DNA of 64,000 bases from Branchiostoma floridae (taxonomy: Eukaryota; Chordata; Leptocardii; Amphioxiformes; Branchiostomatidae): assembly GCF_000003815.2 (NCBI RefSeq), contig NC_049979.1:12674882-12738881 (forward strand). The letters are read 5' to 3'. The notes beneath the pieces are model-generated. The model saw only the letters and a program-made list of their open reading frames with translations, did no database searches and had not been told where the DNA came from. A program made the translations under genes and the position numbers. This document shows, one piece after another, positions 1-11,452 of the stretch (position 1 is its first letter; every line of letters starts with the position of its first letter).

Positions 1-17
1 GGTTCCACCCTCTCCAG

Positions 18-3000
18 AAACCCACGAAGGTGTGCAGGACATGGCCTGTGATACATTCATCAAGATAGCTCAGAAATGCAGAAGACATTTTGTGCAGGTG
101 TGTAACTTCTTTTTCTTCTTGTCTTTAATTTTTATAGCTATGACATAGAAAGAAAGGCATCTCATCATTCTTACAAATGTGACCGCTATCGGCAGTGTTG
201 GCATAGTGGCCGGACAGAAAGTCGTCTGGTCGCGACCGCATTCGACAGGTGACCGCCATAGACTATTTCTTAATGCTTAGGTCAACGGGAAAAATCCATG
301 GGACCGACAAAAAGTGACTGCAATGGCCAGGTGGCCCCTATACTCAGGTGACCCCTAAGGCAGGTTTTACTGTATTGTTTTTCAGGTACAAGTTGGGGAG
401 GTCATGCCATTCATTGATGAGATTCTTAACAACATCAACACTATCATATGCGATCTTCAGCCACAGCAGGTAAACTCATGAGAGAATTGAACAAAAAGAA
501 AAAAATACTCCAATGCAGTCTTGCCATAAAATATAGTTGTAGTTGGAATTAAGCCCTGCTTACAAAATAGTACTTTTTTTAAAAAATAGAACACTCTTTT
601 AGGTTTGCTGCATCTTACTGTCATTGTATGTTATATTTTAAAGAATCCCAAAACTAATAGCCTATCATTTGACTATAGGTGCACACGTTTTACGAGGCAG
701 TAGGGTACATGATCGGAGCACAGACGGACACAGTCGTGCAGGAACACTTGATAGAGAAGTACATGCTGCTTCCCAACCAGGTGTGGGACGGCATTATCCA
801 GCAGGCCACAAAGGTATGGCAAGCTGTATTACTATGTATGGATTTTAGCTTTTGTCATACAAGATATATTTCTTAGATGACATACCACTTATTGATTTTG
901 ACTGTTGTTCCAAAAATAAGAAAATCCCTCGTAAAGACTCAGAGCTTGCGAAGCCGCTAACAAGTTAATAGAAGGTAGTAACAAAACGTCTGTGTTAAAA
1001 GCCATACAAAAAGAGGACTTTGTGTTGTTGTTGTTTTTGCAGAATGTGGATACACTGAAGAACCCTGAGGTTGTAAAGCAGCTTGGTAGCATCCTTAAGA
1101 CCAATGTCAGAGCTTGCAAAGCTGTAGGTCATCCGTTTGTAGTACAGGTAAGGAAACTGTAATACACCTTTCCAACAATTATTATCACATTGAATTGTGA
1201 TAAATAAGCACAATTGACCCAGGATGCCCCCATAGTCTTAATGTTGTACCCGGCTCCTGTATGTTGTATAGAAACTGAATCTTATTGATCGTATAAAAAG
1301 AGGGAACAGTGCATAAATTTGATAAAACAACATATCTGTCTTATCACGAGCATCTTTAGTTTTTTCAATGCTATACTGTTTTTTGTTTTCAGTTCTTTTA
1401 AATCGAAAGATCTGTTTTTTCTTTCAGCTTGGGAGAATTTACCTGGACATGTTGAATGTGTACAAGTGCATGAGTGAAAACATCTCAGGAGCAATTGCAG
1501 CAAATGGTAAGTAGCCTGCAGCCTGCATCGATCCTTCAAGATATGTGCTAGTAGTCTTAAAGGAAATACATTTTGTCAAATGTTCACACATGCACCAAAT
1601 GTGACATTGTAGTCTAAGGATAGTGTAGCAAGTGACCAGAGGCAGAACATCTGCTTGTTGCTAATTATCAAGCTGCAACAGAAGATGATACTAACACAAC
1701 AAATCATCCCCAGGTGAGATGGTAACCAAGCAGCCCCTGATTAAGAGCATGAGGACAGTGAAGAAGGAGACCTTGAAGCTGATCTCGGGCTGGGTCAGTA
1801 AGTCCACCGACCCCACCATGGTGCTGGAGAACTTTGTTCCTCCGCTGCTGGATGCTGTGCTGATTGACTACCAGAGAAATGTCCCAGCTGCCAGGGAGCC
1901 GGAGGTGCTGAGCACCATGGCAACCATTGTCAACAAGCTGGAAGCCCACATCACCTCACAGATACCACACATCTTTGATGCAGTGTTCGAGTGCACGTTG
2001 GAAATGATCAACAAGGTAAGGGCAAATAATGTAGTGCTTTCCTTTGTTGGTGTGGGTACTTCTGAAAAAAAAAGATCTGATTAAGCTGTGTTGCTTTTAA
2101 GGAAATTTCTACTCTGTCTTGTAGCTGCAAGCTTGAACAACATCCTTGTGTCTCTTCCTAACAGGACTTTGAAGAGTACCCTGACCACAGGACCAACTTT
2201 TTCCTACTTCTACAAGCGGTTAATACCCATTGTTTCTCAGCCTTCCTGAACATTCCACCTGCCCAGTTCAAGCTGGTGCTGGACTCCATCATCTGGGCAT
2301 TTAAACACACCATGAGAAATGTTGCAGATACAGGTAGGGAGGACTCATCTCTTCTTTTTAATACTGACCTAGATGGATGAAATTTATCTAGAGGGTTGCT
2401 GCTTGAATTAATGAGCCCTTCTTACTTCGAATTCAGTAGTAGACACTACTTTATTTGTTTATGACTAATGGGGTTTTTCCTCTTGCAGGGTTGCATATCA
2501 TGTACCAACTGCTACAGAATGTCTCTCAGGAGGAGAGTGCTGCCCAGTCCTTCTACCAGACTTACTACTTTGACATCCTGCAGCACATCTTCTCAGTGGT
2601 AACAGACACTTCCCACACAGCAGGTATGTATACTCAGGGGAAAGTGATTGCCAATTAGTATGATATTAGTGAGATGAGAAACTCCATGCATATTAAGATG
2701 TCTATGTTAAGAAAATAAGAAATCACTTTGTAATGGGTTTGGTTACTGAATTGGATAAAGTTTTCCTTTTGGTCCTTGACATATGGGAACAGGTACTGGG
2801 AATTCTTGAGTTTGAGGCATACTCCTGTAGGATATGTCATATGCTCCCTCTGTTGAAATTGTTGGCTGCACAGGTACAGCTTATTTGATGTGATTTTAAT
2901 GAGGAATTCAGGCATGATAAGTAACAGCTTCTGTCTACAACACATCATTCAGGCCTTGTGTTTGTCCACCTCTTGTTGGGCACTGATGTACACAGGACAT

Positions 3001-6000
3001 TTTGATTTTGAGGTATAATGAACTGAATTGAAAGGACTTTTCAATGATTGCTGTCCTGTTGCTAAAGATTCAGGCAGTGCAGTGCATTTCCTTCTTCAAG
3101 TTCCACAAAACTTTTATTTGCTTTTCCAGTTGGATGGTGGATATGTGATAAGATTCCTGTGACGTTTCAAGTATAAGATACATCAGGAACACTAATTTCC
3201 CTTGAACAAAGAATGAACAAAGTAGGAATGCATTTTGCAGTATCTTTTCTCAAGCTCAACTTTTCTTCTGACTTTTCTTTCGTGGTAGTGACTGTTGATG
3301 AATGTTGCTTGACAGGATATTGCATCACTCTTGTTATGATTGCATGGCTATAGTTGTATGAGTGTCGTCGTCCGTTCTTGCTTGTGTGACTGGCTGTTTG
3401 CATGGCACAAGTGTACCTTTTCCCTTGAAGTCAAAGAGACACATTTTGAGGCATTGGGTTTCTCATAGCTAACATATTTACCAACATATTTGTTAGAGGG
3501 TATGTTAGGCTGGAAATACACTTTTTCTCTTCATGTATAATGTGTGGCAAAAAAGCTTTATTTACAATTTTTATTTCAAAATTTAGTTGTGATGTCAACT
3601 TCTACTCTGATGTATCTCAAAATTGCTTACATCACACGAGCCTCACTCTTTTTATACACAAAATTGTGAGTTTCAAAGTTGTTTACCCCCAAATTCAGTT
3701 TTCACTTACCTGAGTAACAGTTGGTGGGTAATTCAAGCCTTGCCATGCATCGCATGTTTGTTGGCTTTAGACATATATATCTAATACATTACATGTTTGT
3801 GTGAACATTGGCTCTCAAACAGGTTCCCTGTGAGTTGCTGTCTAAGAATTCTATAACTTTTCCACATTGAAAAGTGACATTTACATTGTTACTTCATCAC
3901 ATCAGATTTTTCACTGTGACGTTGCTTTACTGAAGCATGATGAAGCTCTTTAAAGTTGGTAAAAAGTGATTTGGCCTGTTTCTGATATCTGAATGTAAGT
4001 CTGGTGCCCCCAATAATACAGCTGGAAGAAGGGACAAAAGAAAATTCCAAACAAAGGTTTAGTGTTTCTCCATCCTGTGATTTTTTGTGAAGAAGGAGGT
4101 TTGAGATTTTTAAAAAGGAGGTTTGAGATTTTTATGTTTTTCTTTCTTCATGATTGTCGTATAAATCAGGAATGTAATTATGCTAAAAATGCATAATTTT
4201 TTAGAATGTATTTGTATTGTTGAAATGCAAGAATTAATTGATGCTTTTAGTCTTTTAGTCTAAATTCAATTTTCTTATCGGGTGTTTAAATTTAGATGTC
4301 CTGGTAAGATATACTTACAGAAAAGATGACTTAATAGACGATTGTTGATTTGCAAATTTTTGGAGGATAAAAATGACAATATATTAAATCTACACTGAAT
4401 CAGATGTGTGATGACTTATTGACAACTTGTTTTAGTGTCTACTCCATGTTACCAAGCAGAACAACCGACCCTCGACGCAGAGCTGGGGCCTCCAGTAGAT
4501 CTTGTCTATAGAAAGCTACCCGAGCCTGCTTAGACACTTTGGAGAAAATGGACTTTAAAATGGACCTAGGGTCTTAAAACAGCACAGTTTAAAATCAAAC
4601 TGAAAGAACTTGCTACTGAAACTGCATGCTGCTGAAATAGAAGGCATGCAAGTAGGCAGGGGTATTTCCATAGGCAAGGTCAGATCGTGAAGTGTTCCGT
4701 CTTGAGTGGCAGCATTCTGTGCAGAGGTAGTGAAGGTGACATTGCCACTTTGTGTACAAATGTTGGATGGATGGATGGATGGATGAATGAATGCAATTGT
4801 TTGCTCAGAGTCTATGGTTCCTGTGGTTGGATGAGGTGGAGCTCATTGTGTGTTGCATTAACCATTGCCTGCGCTGACAAAGCAGAAGATGTGTGTTCAA
4901 CATGTGCTTGCTGAAAGAAAGTCTGAGAGTATATGACATAGCACCTGTAATGATGAGGGGTGTTGGGAGACAGGTTGACTTTTAGTTCCAGACTAGGTAG
5001 AGATAGGTAATGCACTGGCTGTTCCTTACATTGAGTTTTACAATTCTTACCTGGGCCTGTATTAGAGGGATTTTGATTGATTTTCCTTGTGTCTTACTAT
5101 TACTGGTAAACAATTTTGAAAAATCAATAAAAGGACACTGTTTTCAAACTTCAAACAATTCAATGTACTAGTACCTAAACCTCAGGGTACCATCCTGGTC
5201 AGTCGATACTGACTGTTGAAGCATAGTAAAACTAACCAGGATGGTACCCAGGCTTCACAAACCTACATCCTACATATGGCTCTTGCTTGCTAAAAGTTTG
5301 TGTTGGTTTGTCTTTGCTCATCCTGACATTTTCTTCCCATGTCTAGGGCTGACCATGCATGCCACCATCCTCGCCAACATGTTTAGCCTAGTGGAGCAAG
5401 GGAAGGTTCTGGTACCTCTCAAGGCCGAGACCCAAGCTTCAGAGAACGTGGTATGGCCATCCGTTTTTGTTGTGTTATCATCTAGATCTTACCAATGCTG
5501 GGTTGATGCTTTTGTTAGATCGAAATGTATTGCAAAGTCTACTTTCAAATTGTACCATTGCTAATATTTGACTCTCTTTTTCTTACAATTAGACTATTCT
5601 CTGTTCCTTGTCCTTTTCAGACTACTACACAGGCTTTTACCGCCAACTTGCTGATTCAAGCATTCCCACATCTGCAAACGTAGGTTTTCAATGTATATGT
5701 TTTTGAATCGCTGACAGGTTTTATATTAGGATGTCATTGAATATATATATTATAGTTGCTTTGGATGATACGATCATCCATATGGCTAATGCACCCTTGT
5801 GATTGATTTGTAAATTTAAATAAGATAACCTTTACATTGTAAGTAACCATCAGGATTTTTTTCCCCAAGGGCACAAATCAAGGTGTTTGTAACTGGCCTC
5901 TTCAGTCTGAATCAAGATATCCCACAGTTCAAGGAACATCTCAGAGATTTCCTTGTTCAAATCAAGGCAAGTGGCTGTTTACAGAATAAAATCTAACATC

Positions 6001-6261
6001 ATTGGCTCCTCAATAGGACGTATTGTGAATTTGGTACTATTTGCTAAGCATTTATTCCTTTTCCTTCATCATTGTGAGTTTTAGTGACATAACCTGGTCA
6101 ATTTTGTACTGCAGGAGTTTGCAGGTGAAGACCTGTCTGACTTGTACCTGGAGGAGCGAGAGTCCTCCCTTAAAACTGCAGAGGAGGAGAAGCGCAAGGT
6201 TCAGCTGTCTGTGCCTGGCATCATCAACCCTCATGACATGCCAGAGGAGATGCAGGACTGA
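18..6261 (+). CDS. XPO1: Exportin-1 (CRM1), C-terminal 12 exons
   Basis: Nuclear export receptor that carries leucine-rich NES cargo with RanGTP through the nuclear pore. Twelve exons join in frame: 18-97, 386-469, 679-813, 1043-1147, 1428-1506, 1714-2015, 2165-2333, 2489-2623, 5347-5450, 5621-5679, 5870-5966, 6115-6261. They give 497 residues, about the last 46% of the roughly 1070-residue protein, i.e. the C-terminal HEAT repeats and the acidic tail. Near-identical stretches to the vertebrate protein include [39 protein letters not shown] and [11 protein letters not shown]; it ends PEEMQD where human ends PEEMCD. The first exon starts after an AG at 16-17, so the gene begins left of the window. 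The intron after 5966 uses a GC donor (AAG|GCAAGT). The exon 5347-5450 junction region is the most divergent part. Confidence 0.97.
4765..4792 (+). repeat. GGAT microsatellite
   Basis: Five GGAT units followed by two GAAT units in the long XPO1 intron. A plain tetranucleotide repeat, probably length-variable between individuals. Confidence 0.9.
5185..5249. repeat. 65-bp element with perfect 15-bp inverted ends
   Basis: GGGTACCATCCTGGT at 5185-5199 is the exact reverse complement of 5235-5249. Inside lies a second small hairpin (CAGTC at 5200-5204 with GACTG at 5211-5215). If the terminal repeat is taken as the inner 14 bp, a CAG sits on each outer side, which could be a 3-bp target duplication or chance. 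It lies about 100 bp upstream of the exon at 5347. Confidence 0.7.
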
Positions 6262-8005
6262 TGTGGTTGCAAGAGCTTTTGAAACTGTGACATTCTCAAC
6301 TCAGAGCTACCATTCTGTGATTTCCACTTTGTACACATCAAGTTGTTACACTAATGTCAAGCAGCATTAGCATGTTGCAAGGTATAGAATTGATCCAGCC
6401 AGTTGCAACAGCAATTTAAGGCAAGCTTTGACCTAATAGTCTTTCCCTAATGCCTTACTATCACTGTATCAATGTTGTAATGTAGAATCTGCCTTAGCAG
6501 CAAAATAGGTCAAGTGAGTTAACCCACTCAGGAGACTTGTGATCTTTGAGGCATTTAATCAGGATACTATTTTGATGAAAAGCTCTTCCTATCTCCTTTG
6601 TAATGATAGTACCAATAAGAGATTGATAAAGTTGTTGTATGCATATATTATACACTCTGACCAATTCACATTGAGCTGCCTTTGAAAAAGGTTTGTTAAG
6701 GACGTGCCAGTGGTGTATGGAACCAAAGCTTCAGGTAAGGGTAGGGAAAGGAAGGCAGCTACACAGTCAACCATTTCCTTTTCAATGAAGATACCTTCCT
6801 AAGCAGGAAATGATAATTCTTGAGATGGAGGATTTGGTGGGTAAGAAATCGTAATTGTACATGTATTATATTTCCTATATCCTATAGCTATAGAGAATAT
6901 TTACGTGGAACTAAAGTGTTGGCAATAATGCAGTAGAGTTTGTATATACATGTACCAGTAGGTTTGTTCTGGTGAGCCTATGGCAGCTATGCTTGAACAT
7001 GTCTCGCTGCCAACCCAGTCAGATAATGTGCAAGGCTTTGCGAGGTTGGAATGAGTGGTATTTTGTTTTCATCAAGTGCACCATAAGCGAGTGAGAAGGG
7101 TGTTTCAAGGATGAATGGGAACAAGTGTTAAACTGCAGGAGAAAAAGGTTGACATGCATTGTAAAATGAAGTCAAAGCATGAGGAATGATGAAGGCTTGG
7201 CTAATATGTATGTACGAATGCTGAATGTATGTTACCTTATCTTAAGACATGTGACACTAGTGACAACAATTATGAGACCATGTCTTGTACATGTAAATTT
7301 TGCTATTTGTAAAGTGTTATTTTTCTATCTACATTTTTGTTAAGTACTGTTTATCACATTTCTAGCAGAGTTGTTAGCAATAGTCATCAGTTTTGTCTTG
7401 GAAGGAAACAAACACAGAAATCTCACCTGTTCATTTATTGGAAGCAACTGTTTGTATTAATACATCAATGTTATTTGTTACACATTTTGTATTAACATGT
7501 AATACTTTTTATTTACTGAGAGGGGCAGACAGCTGTCATCTTTAAAGATTAGTATAACAGTCTTTGCTATATTTTGTTATCGAGTTAAAACCATTCAATG
7601 TTTTCTAATATTCTGTCACTACTCTTGCTTTTGTATTCATATTAAAGCCATTTCTCTTAGCTTCAGCCTAGGCTTGACATGTATAATGGTTCGCTTTTGT
7701 CATCATTTGGAAATTCCCCTTATTTGTAATGAAGTTAGCTTAAGTGTGTAGCTGTATTAATTGCATACCACTTTGCGCTCCTGTAACTTTTGCCAAAACT
7801 ACAGTTCAACAAAGCTTTCCACATAGAAAATAGCCATCTGTACATTTCCTTGCTAATATGGAATGACTTGTGACTAGTTGAATGTATACGTACGTAATTG
7901 CTGAAATTCAGCACAGTGCATAAATTGGTGGCTCTCTTTTGCAGGGCTGTTGGTGTAATCTTTGTCAAACCAACATGTCAAATCAATAAAAGTCTGATGA
8001 CGTTG
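6262..8005 (+). other. XPO1: Probable XPO1 3' UTR with poly(A) signal
   Basis: AT-rich stretch after the XPO1 stop with no coding potential. The first convincing AATAAA on the plus strand with a GT-rich follow-up is at 7985-7990, so the 3' UTR may be about 1.7 kb. The end point is inferred; earlier alternative sites cannot be excluded. Confidence 0.55.
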
Positions 8006-8568
8006 AGCTTTTTGGTCTTCATATTTCTTAGTGGTGCTAGCAATCGTTGCTGATGGTCCCAGTTATAGCTATCATCATTCTTGGAGCTTTAAACGTCAAT
8101 CATGACTGGCATGAGAACGTGCAGTTTTGTTACCAGCATGCCCATGATTAAGGGTAAGACACCTTTGCTTGTGTTATGTTTGCAGCTGTACGACTGAAAG
8201 CTGATTTAAAGCATAGTGGACCCAACTCTCCATCTTTATGTCTACCTTGCAGCCCACCCCCAAAACGACCAGGAGCGCAAGGGACTAGGTGGGTAGGTAG
8301 GACCCAAAATGAGAAGCATCTAGGGGGCAATGACTCAGGTTAGAAACATTTTTCCTAGAGAAATGCCTCTCCTTGTTTTTTCCATGCCCTTTGATAAGAT
8401 AAACAGTTCTTGTCATCATCACCATGCTGACTCTTAACACCCAGAGTAAAAGGTTCGTCTCCTGTGGGAATTGCTTCTCACAAAGACTGGAAAGACATCT
8501 ACAGATCCACGACCTTATGCCAGACATCTGACCTTGTGCCTTCACTTGATGTTTACCTTTCCATGTAA
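8006..8568. other. Intergenic stretch, nothing recognised
   Basis: Spacer between the presumed XPO1 transcript end and the duplicated block. Short open frames on the minus strand (60 and 86 codons) show no splice context or recognisable family and are treated as chance. Confidence 0.6.
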
Positions 8569-9254
8569 CATATTATAAATGTCATATGCAAATAATGCCC
8601 TTATTTGCATTAATCAGATTATGATCACCAATCCCCAAATAGTAGTAAATTCATAACACATTGTTCAAAGTATGAATATTTTATCTCAGCAAAAGAGGTC
8701 ATTGAACTTAATCTTTTTTTTTTGTTAGAAATGATTTAGTCTTGGCTACATCATTTTGGTGTAAGAGGTGACCTGGTGACATTCAAAAAGGTCAGATAGA
8801 TGACATAGAAAGCATTGAATAATGGTAAATGTTTGTTTCAGCCATTTATGCTACAAGCGACCCTTGTTAGTTAGAAACAGCCAGAACACTTAAATTGCGT
8901 CACAAACTCGGCCATTTCTAGTCATAGATCTACATACCTAATATAACTGTGGCAGCCGTCTTACTCGTGGTAACGTTTATCAAAACTAAATTTAGCGGCA
9001 GGCATAAGCCACCTTACACAGCCTTCAAGATCAGAGATAGTAGCGATCTGACAGGATATGTCTGAGGGGTATCTGGCTTCACCTGCCAAACAATCATTCT
9101 GGGAATCGAATTGTTACATGATGTTGTGGTGCATCTCTTACAGTGGTTGTGGAAAAATGAAGGAAGCAGTGAATTAAAAAAAACTGGTGCTCCATATCAA
9201 CTAGTTAAGGCAGGCCACATCAATTTGTTTAGATCTCAATGAGGATGAGTCTGT
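8569..9254 (+). repeat. Duplicated block, copy 1 (left contig end)
   Basis: This 686-bp block is repeated at 9355-10041 with only scattered differences (poly-T length, a handful of substitutions, one small indel). It runs exactly into the N gap that begins at 9255, while the second copy starts exactly at the first base after that gap. This is the geometry of two overlapping contig ends that were not merged, best explained by allelic divergence. The block also contains part of an interspersed repeat family. Confidence 0.9.
8586..8610. promoter_or_regulatory. Inverted pair of octamer (POU-type) motifs
   Basis: ATGCAAATAA (8586-8595) and its exact reverse complement (8601-8610) are separated by 5 bp, giving two head-to-head ATGCAAAT octamers. 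The second haplotype copy has the same structure at 9372-9396. Further ATTTGCAT octamers occur at 10123, 12919 and 15184, all upstream of or within the 5' part of SNX6. The motif match is seen; binding by Oct/POU factors is inference. Confidence 0.4.
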
Positions 9255-9354
9255 NNNNNNNNNNNNNNNNNNNNNNNNNNNNNNNNNNNNNNNNNNNNNN
9301 NNNNNNNNNNNNNNNNNNNNNNNNNNNNNNNNNNNNNNNNNNNNNNNNNNNNNN
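9255..9354. other. Assembly gap, 100 N
   Basis: Exactly 100 N, the conventional placeholder for a gap of unknown size. Since the flanks duplicate each other, the true gap is probably negative (an overlap of about 686 bp). Confidence 0.98.
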
Positions 9355-10041
9355 CATATTATAAATGTCATATGCAAATAATGCCCTTATTTGCATTAAT
9401 CAGATTATGATCACCAATCCCCAAATAGTAGTAAATTCATAACACATTGTTCAAAGTATGAATATTTTATCTCAGCAAAAGAGGTCATTGAACTTAATCT
9501 TTTTTTTTTTTTGTTAGAAATGATTTAGTCTTGGCTACATCATTTTGGTGTAAGAGGTGACCTGGTGACATTCAAAAAGGTCAGATAGATGACATAGAAA
9601 GCATTGAATAATGGTAAATGTTTGTTTCAGCCATTTATGCTACAAACGACCCTTGTTAGTTAGAAACAGCCAGAACACTTAAAAGCGTCACAAACACGTC
9701 CATTTCTAGTCATAGATCTACATACCTAATATAACTGTGGCAGCCGTCTTACTCGTGGTAACGTTTATCAAAACTAAATTTAGCGGCAGGCATAAGCCAC
9801 CTTACACAGCCTTCAAGATCAGAGACAGTAGCGATCTGACAGGATATGTCTGAGGGGTATCTGGCTTCACCTGCCAAACAATCATTCTGGGAATCGAATT
9901 GTTACATGATGTTGTGGTGCATCTCTTACAGTGGTTGTGGAAAAATGAAGGAAGCAGTGAATAAAAAAAAACTGGTGCTCCATATCAACTAGTTAAGGCA
10001 GGCCACATCATTTTTTTAGATCTCAATGAGGATGAGTCTGT
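9355..10041 (+). repeat. Duplicated block, copy 2 (right contig start)
   Basis: Second version of 8569-9254. Differences include a longer poly-T, CTACAAACGAC for CTACAAGCGAC, and AGACAGTAG for AGATAGTAG. Read as the other haplotype of the SNX6 upstream region. Confidence 0.9.
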
Positions 10042-10109
10042 CCTGATTTCCATCCATGATTGATGTCTGATGATGTCCACTTTTGCTAACCCTCTCAATA
10101 CGAAATTTG

Positions 10110-11452
10110 CAATATGAGGTTCATTTGCATAATTTAGATTAATCTATATTGCTGTCTTTCTCAAGTACAAATGTCAAAAGTACACATGGAACCTAAAACC
10201 AAGGTCCGTCTAACGTTAGCTAAAACCGAGGATGTAATAACCTTTACGAAGGTAATGACTTTGACTTTGACTTTAGGTTATTGAATATTGACCATGACAC
10301 AAGTATAATGCAATACTGAAAGCGTTTACTTTTGCGACCTAGATCAGCGACTAAATTTATTTACGTCCTTATCGAGCGACTAAATTTTGACGCCAGTAGA
10401 CATGGTGGGTGGAGGATGGCTGTCCAACACCCCGAGGAGTGGGATCCTCTGAAGTACCGTGCTGGTCACATGGCTCTGTTTTGATGTGTCGATTTCTTCC
10501 CACAATGCACGACGGTGTGCAACATACACACATCATCACGTGACGAGTGGAGTTGGGAAGAGGTGGCGCCATGATGGTGGGTGGGAGTCGTAGTTTTCTC
10601 GATTTTTTTGCGATTTCTGTGTGATGAATCCTTCCAATTTCTTACTTCAACTTTTCCTCAACACAGGACGGACTGGATGACAGCCCTGACTTGTTGGCTG
10701 AAGACGAAAACAAGGTACGTTGGAACGTCTTTTCCGAAGAGCATAGCGGGGAGGTCAAGGGCCACCGTGGCCTGCACCCCTGTGCAAACTTCCAGCATTT
10801 CAACGCGTCGGCTATGAAGGGGCGTTACCGAGGCCATAGGAGAAGCTTCACTAAAGAAAGTTGCATTTGATTCGAAAAGTTGACTATAAGAGGAACTCCA
10901 TAGACGACATATGCCGTAACTGTACTGTGTTGTTTCACCGAGAGGAAGTCGCCCCTCCCCACTTCCTGTTCATAGTGACATACCAGAAGATGAGCAAAGA
11001 GTTCTAGAAAACAGTGTTGTGTGTGTATGGTGTTTGGCGTTCCTTCAATCAGTCTCCAGTTTTCATTTCAAAATTTAGCAAAAATGTTGCTTGAATATCT
11101 GGGATCAGGGGAGTATTTGGGATCACGGGAGTATATTTGGCATTATGCCTCACCTGCTGATTATGTCACCTGAGTATTTGTATAGGTTGGTCACCTGTTC
11201 TTTGTTAGCTGTCTCCACTGTGTGAACTGTGTTGTTTACCACCTAGCTCCTCTTGTCTAATGACTTTCTGTCCCACCTGTTTTTCCTGCTTGCGCTGTGA
11301 AGAGTGAAACCCCATCTTATGATGTAAGCTATCAATGTAACTCCATTAACTTTGTGATATTCCAGCTTTAAATTTTTAATGTCACTTGTCTCATGTAATA
11401 CTTCATAGTTCTTGGATATCTAATATGATCTTGGTACATTGGTGTAGCTATC
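10110..11452 (+). repeat. SNX6 5' region, haplotype copy A
   Basis: About 1.34 kb carrying the SNX6 upstream sequence, exons 1 and 2 and the start of intron 2. It matches 12906-14220 nearly base for base, with small indels. This copy is continuous with exon 3, so it is the one used in the gene model. Confidence 0.92.

Larger units (their letters stand above)
2624..5346 (+). other. Long XPO1 intron (2.7 kb)
   Basis: By far the longest intron of the visible XPO1 part. It holds a short direct repeat (4091-4133, two copies of an AAGGAGGTTTGAGATTTTT unit), a GGAT microsatellite and a 15-bp inverted repeat near its 3' end. I see no exon-like open frame conserved with XPO1 and no second gene in it. 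Confidence 0.8.
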
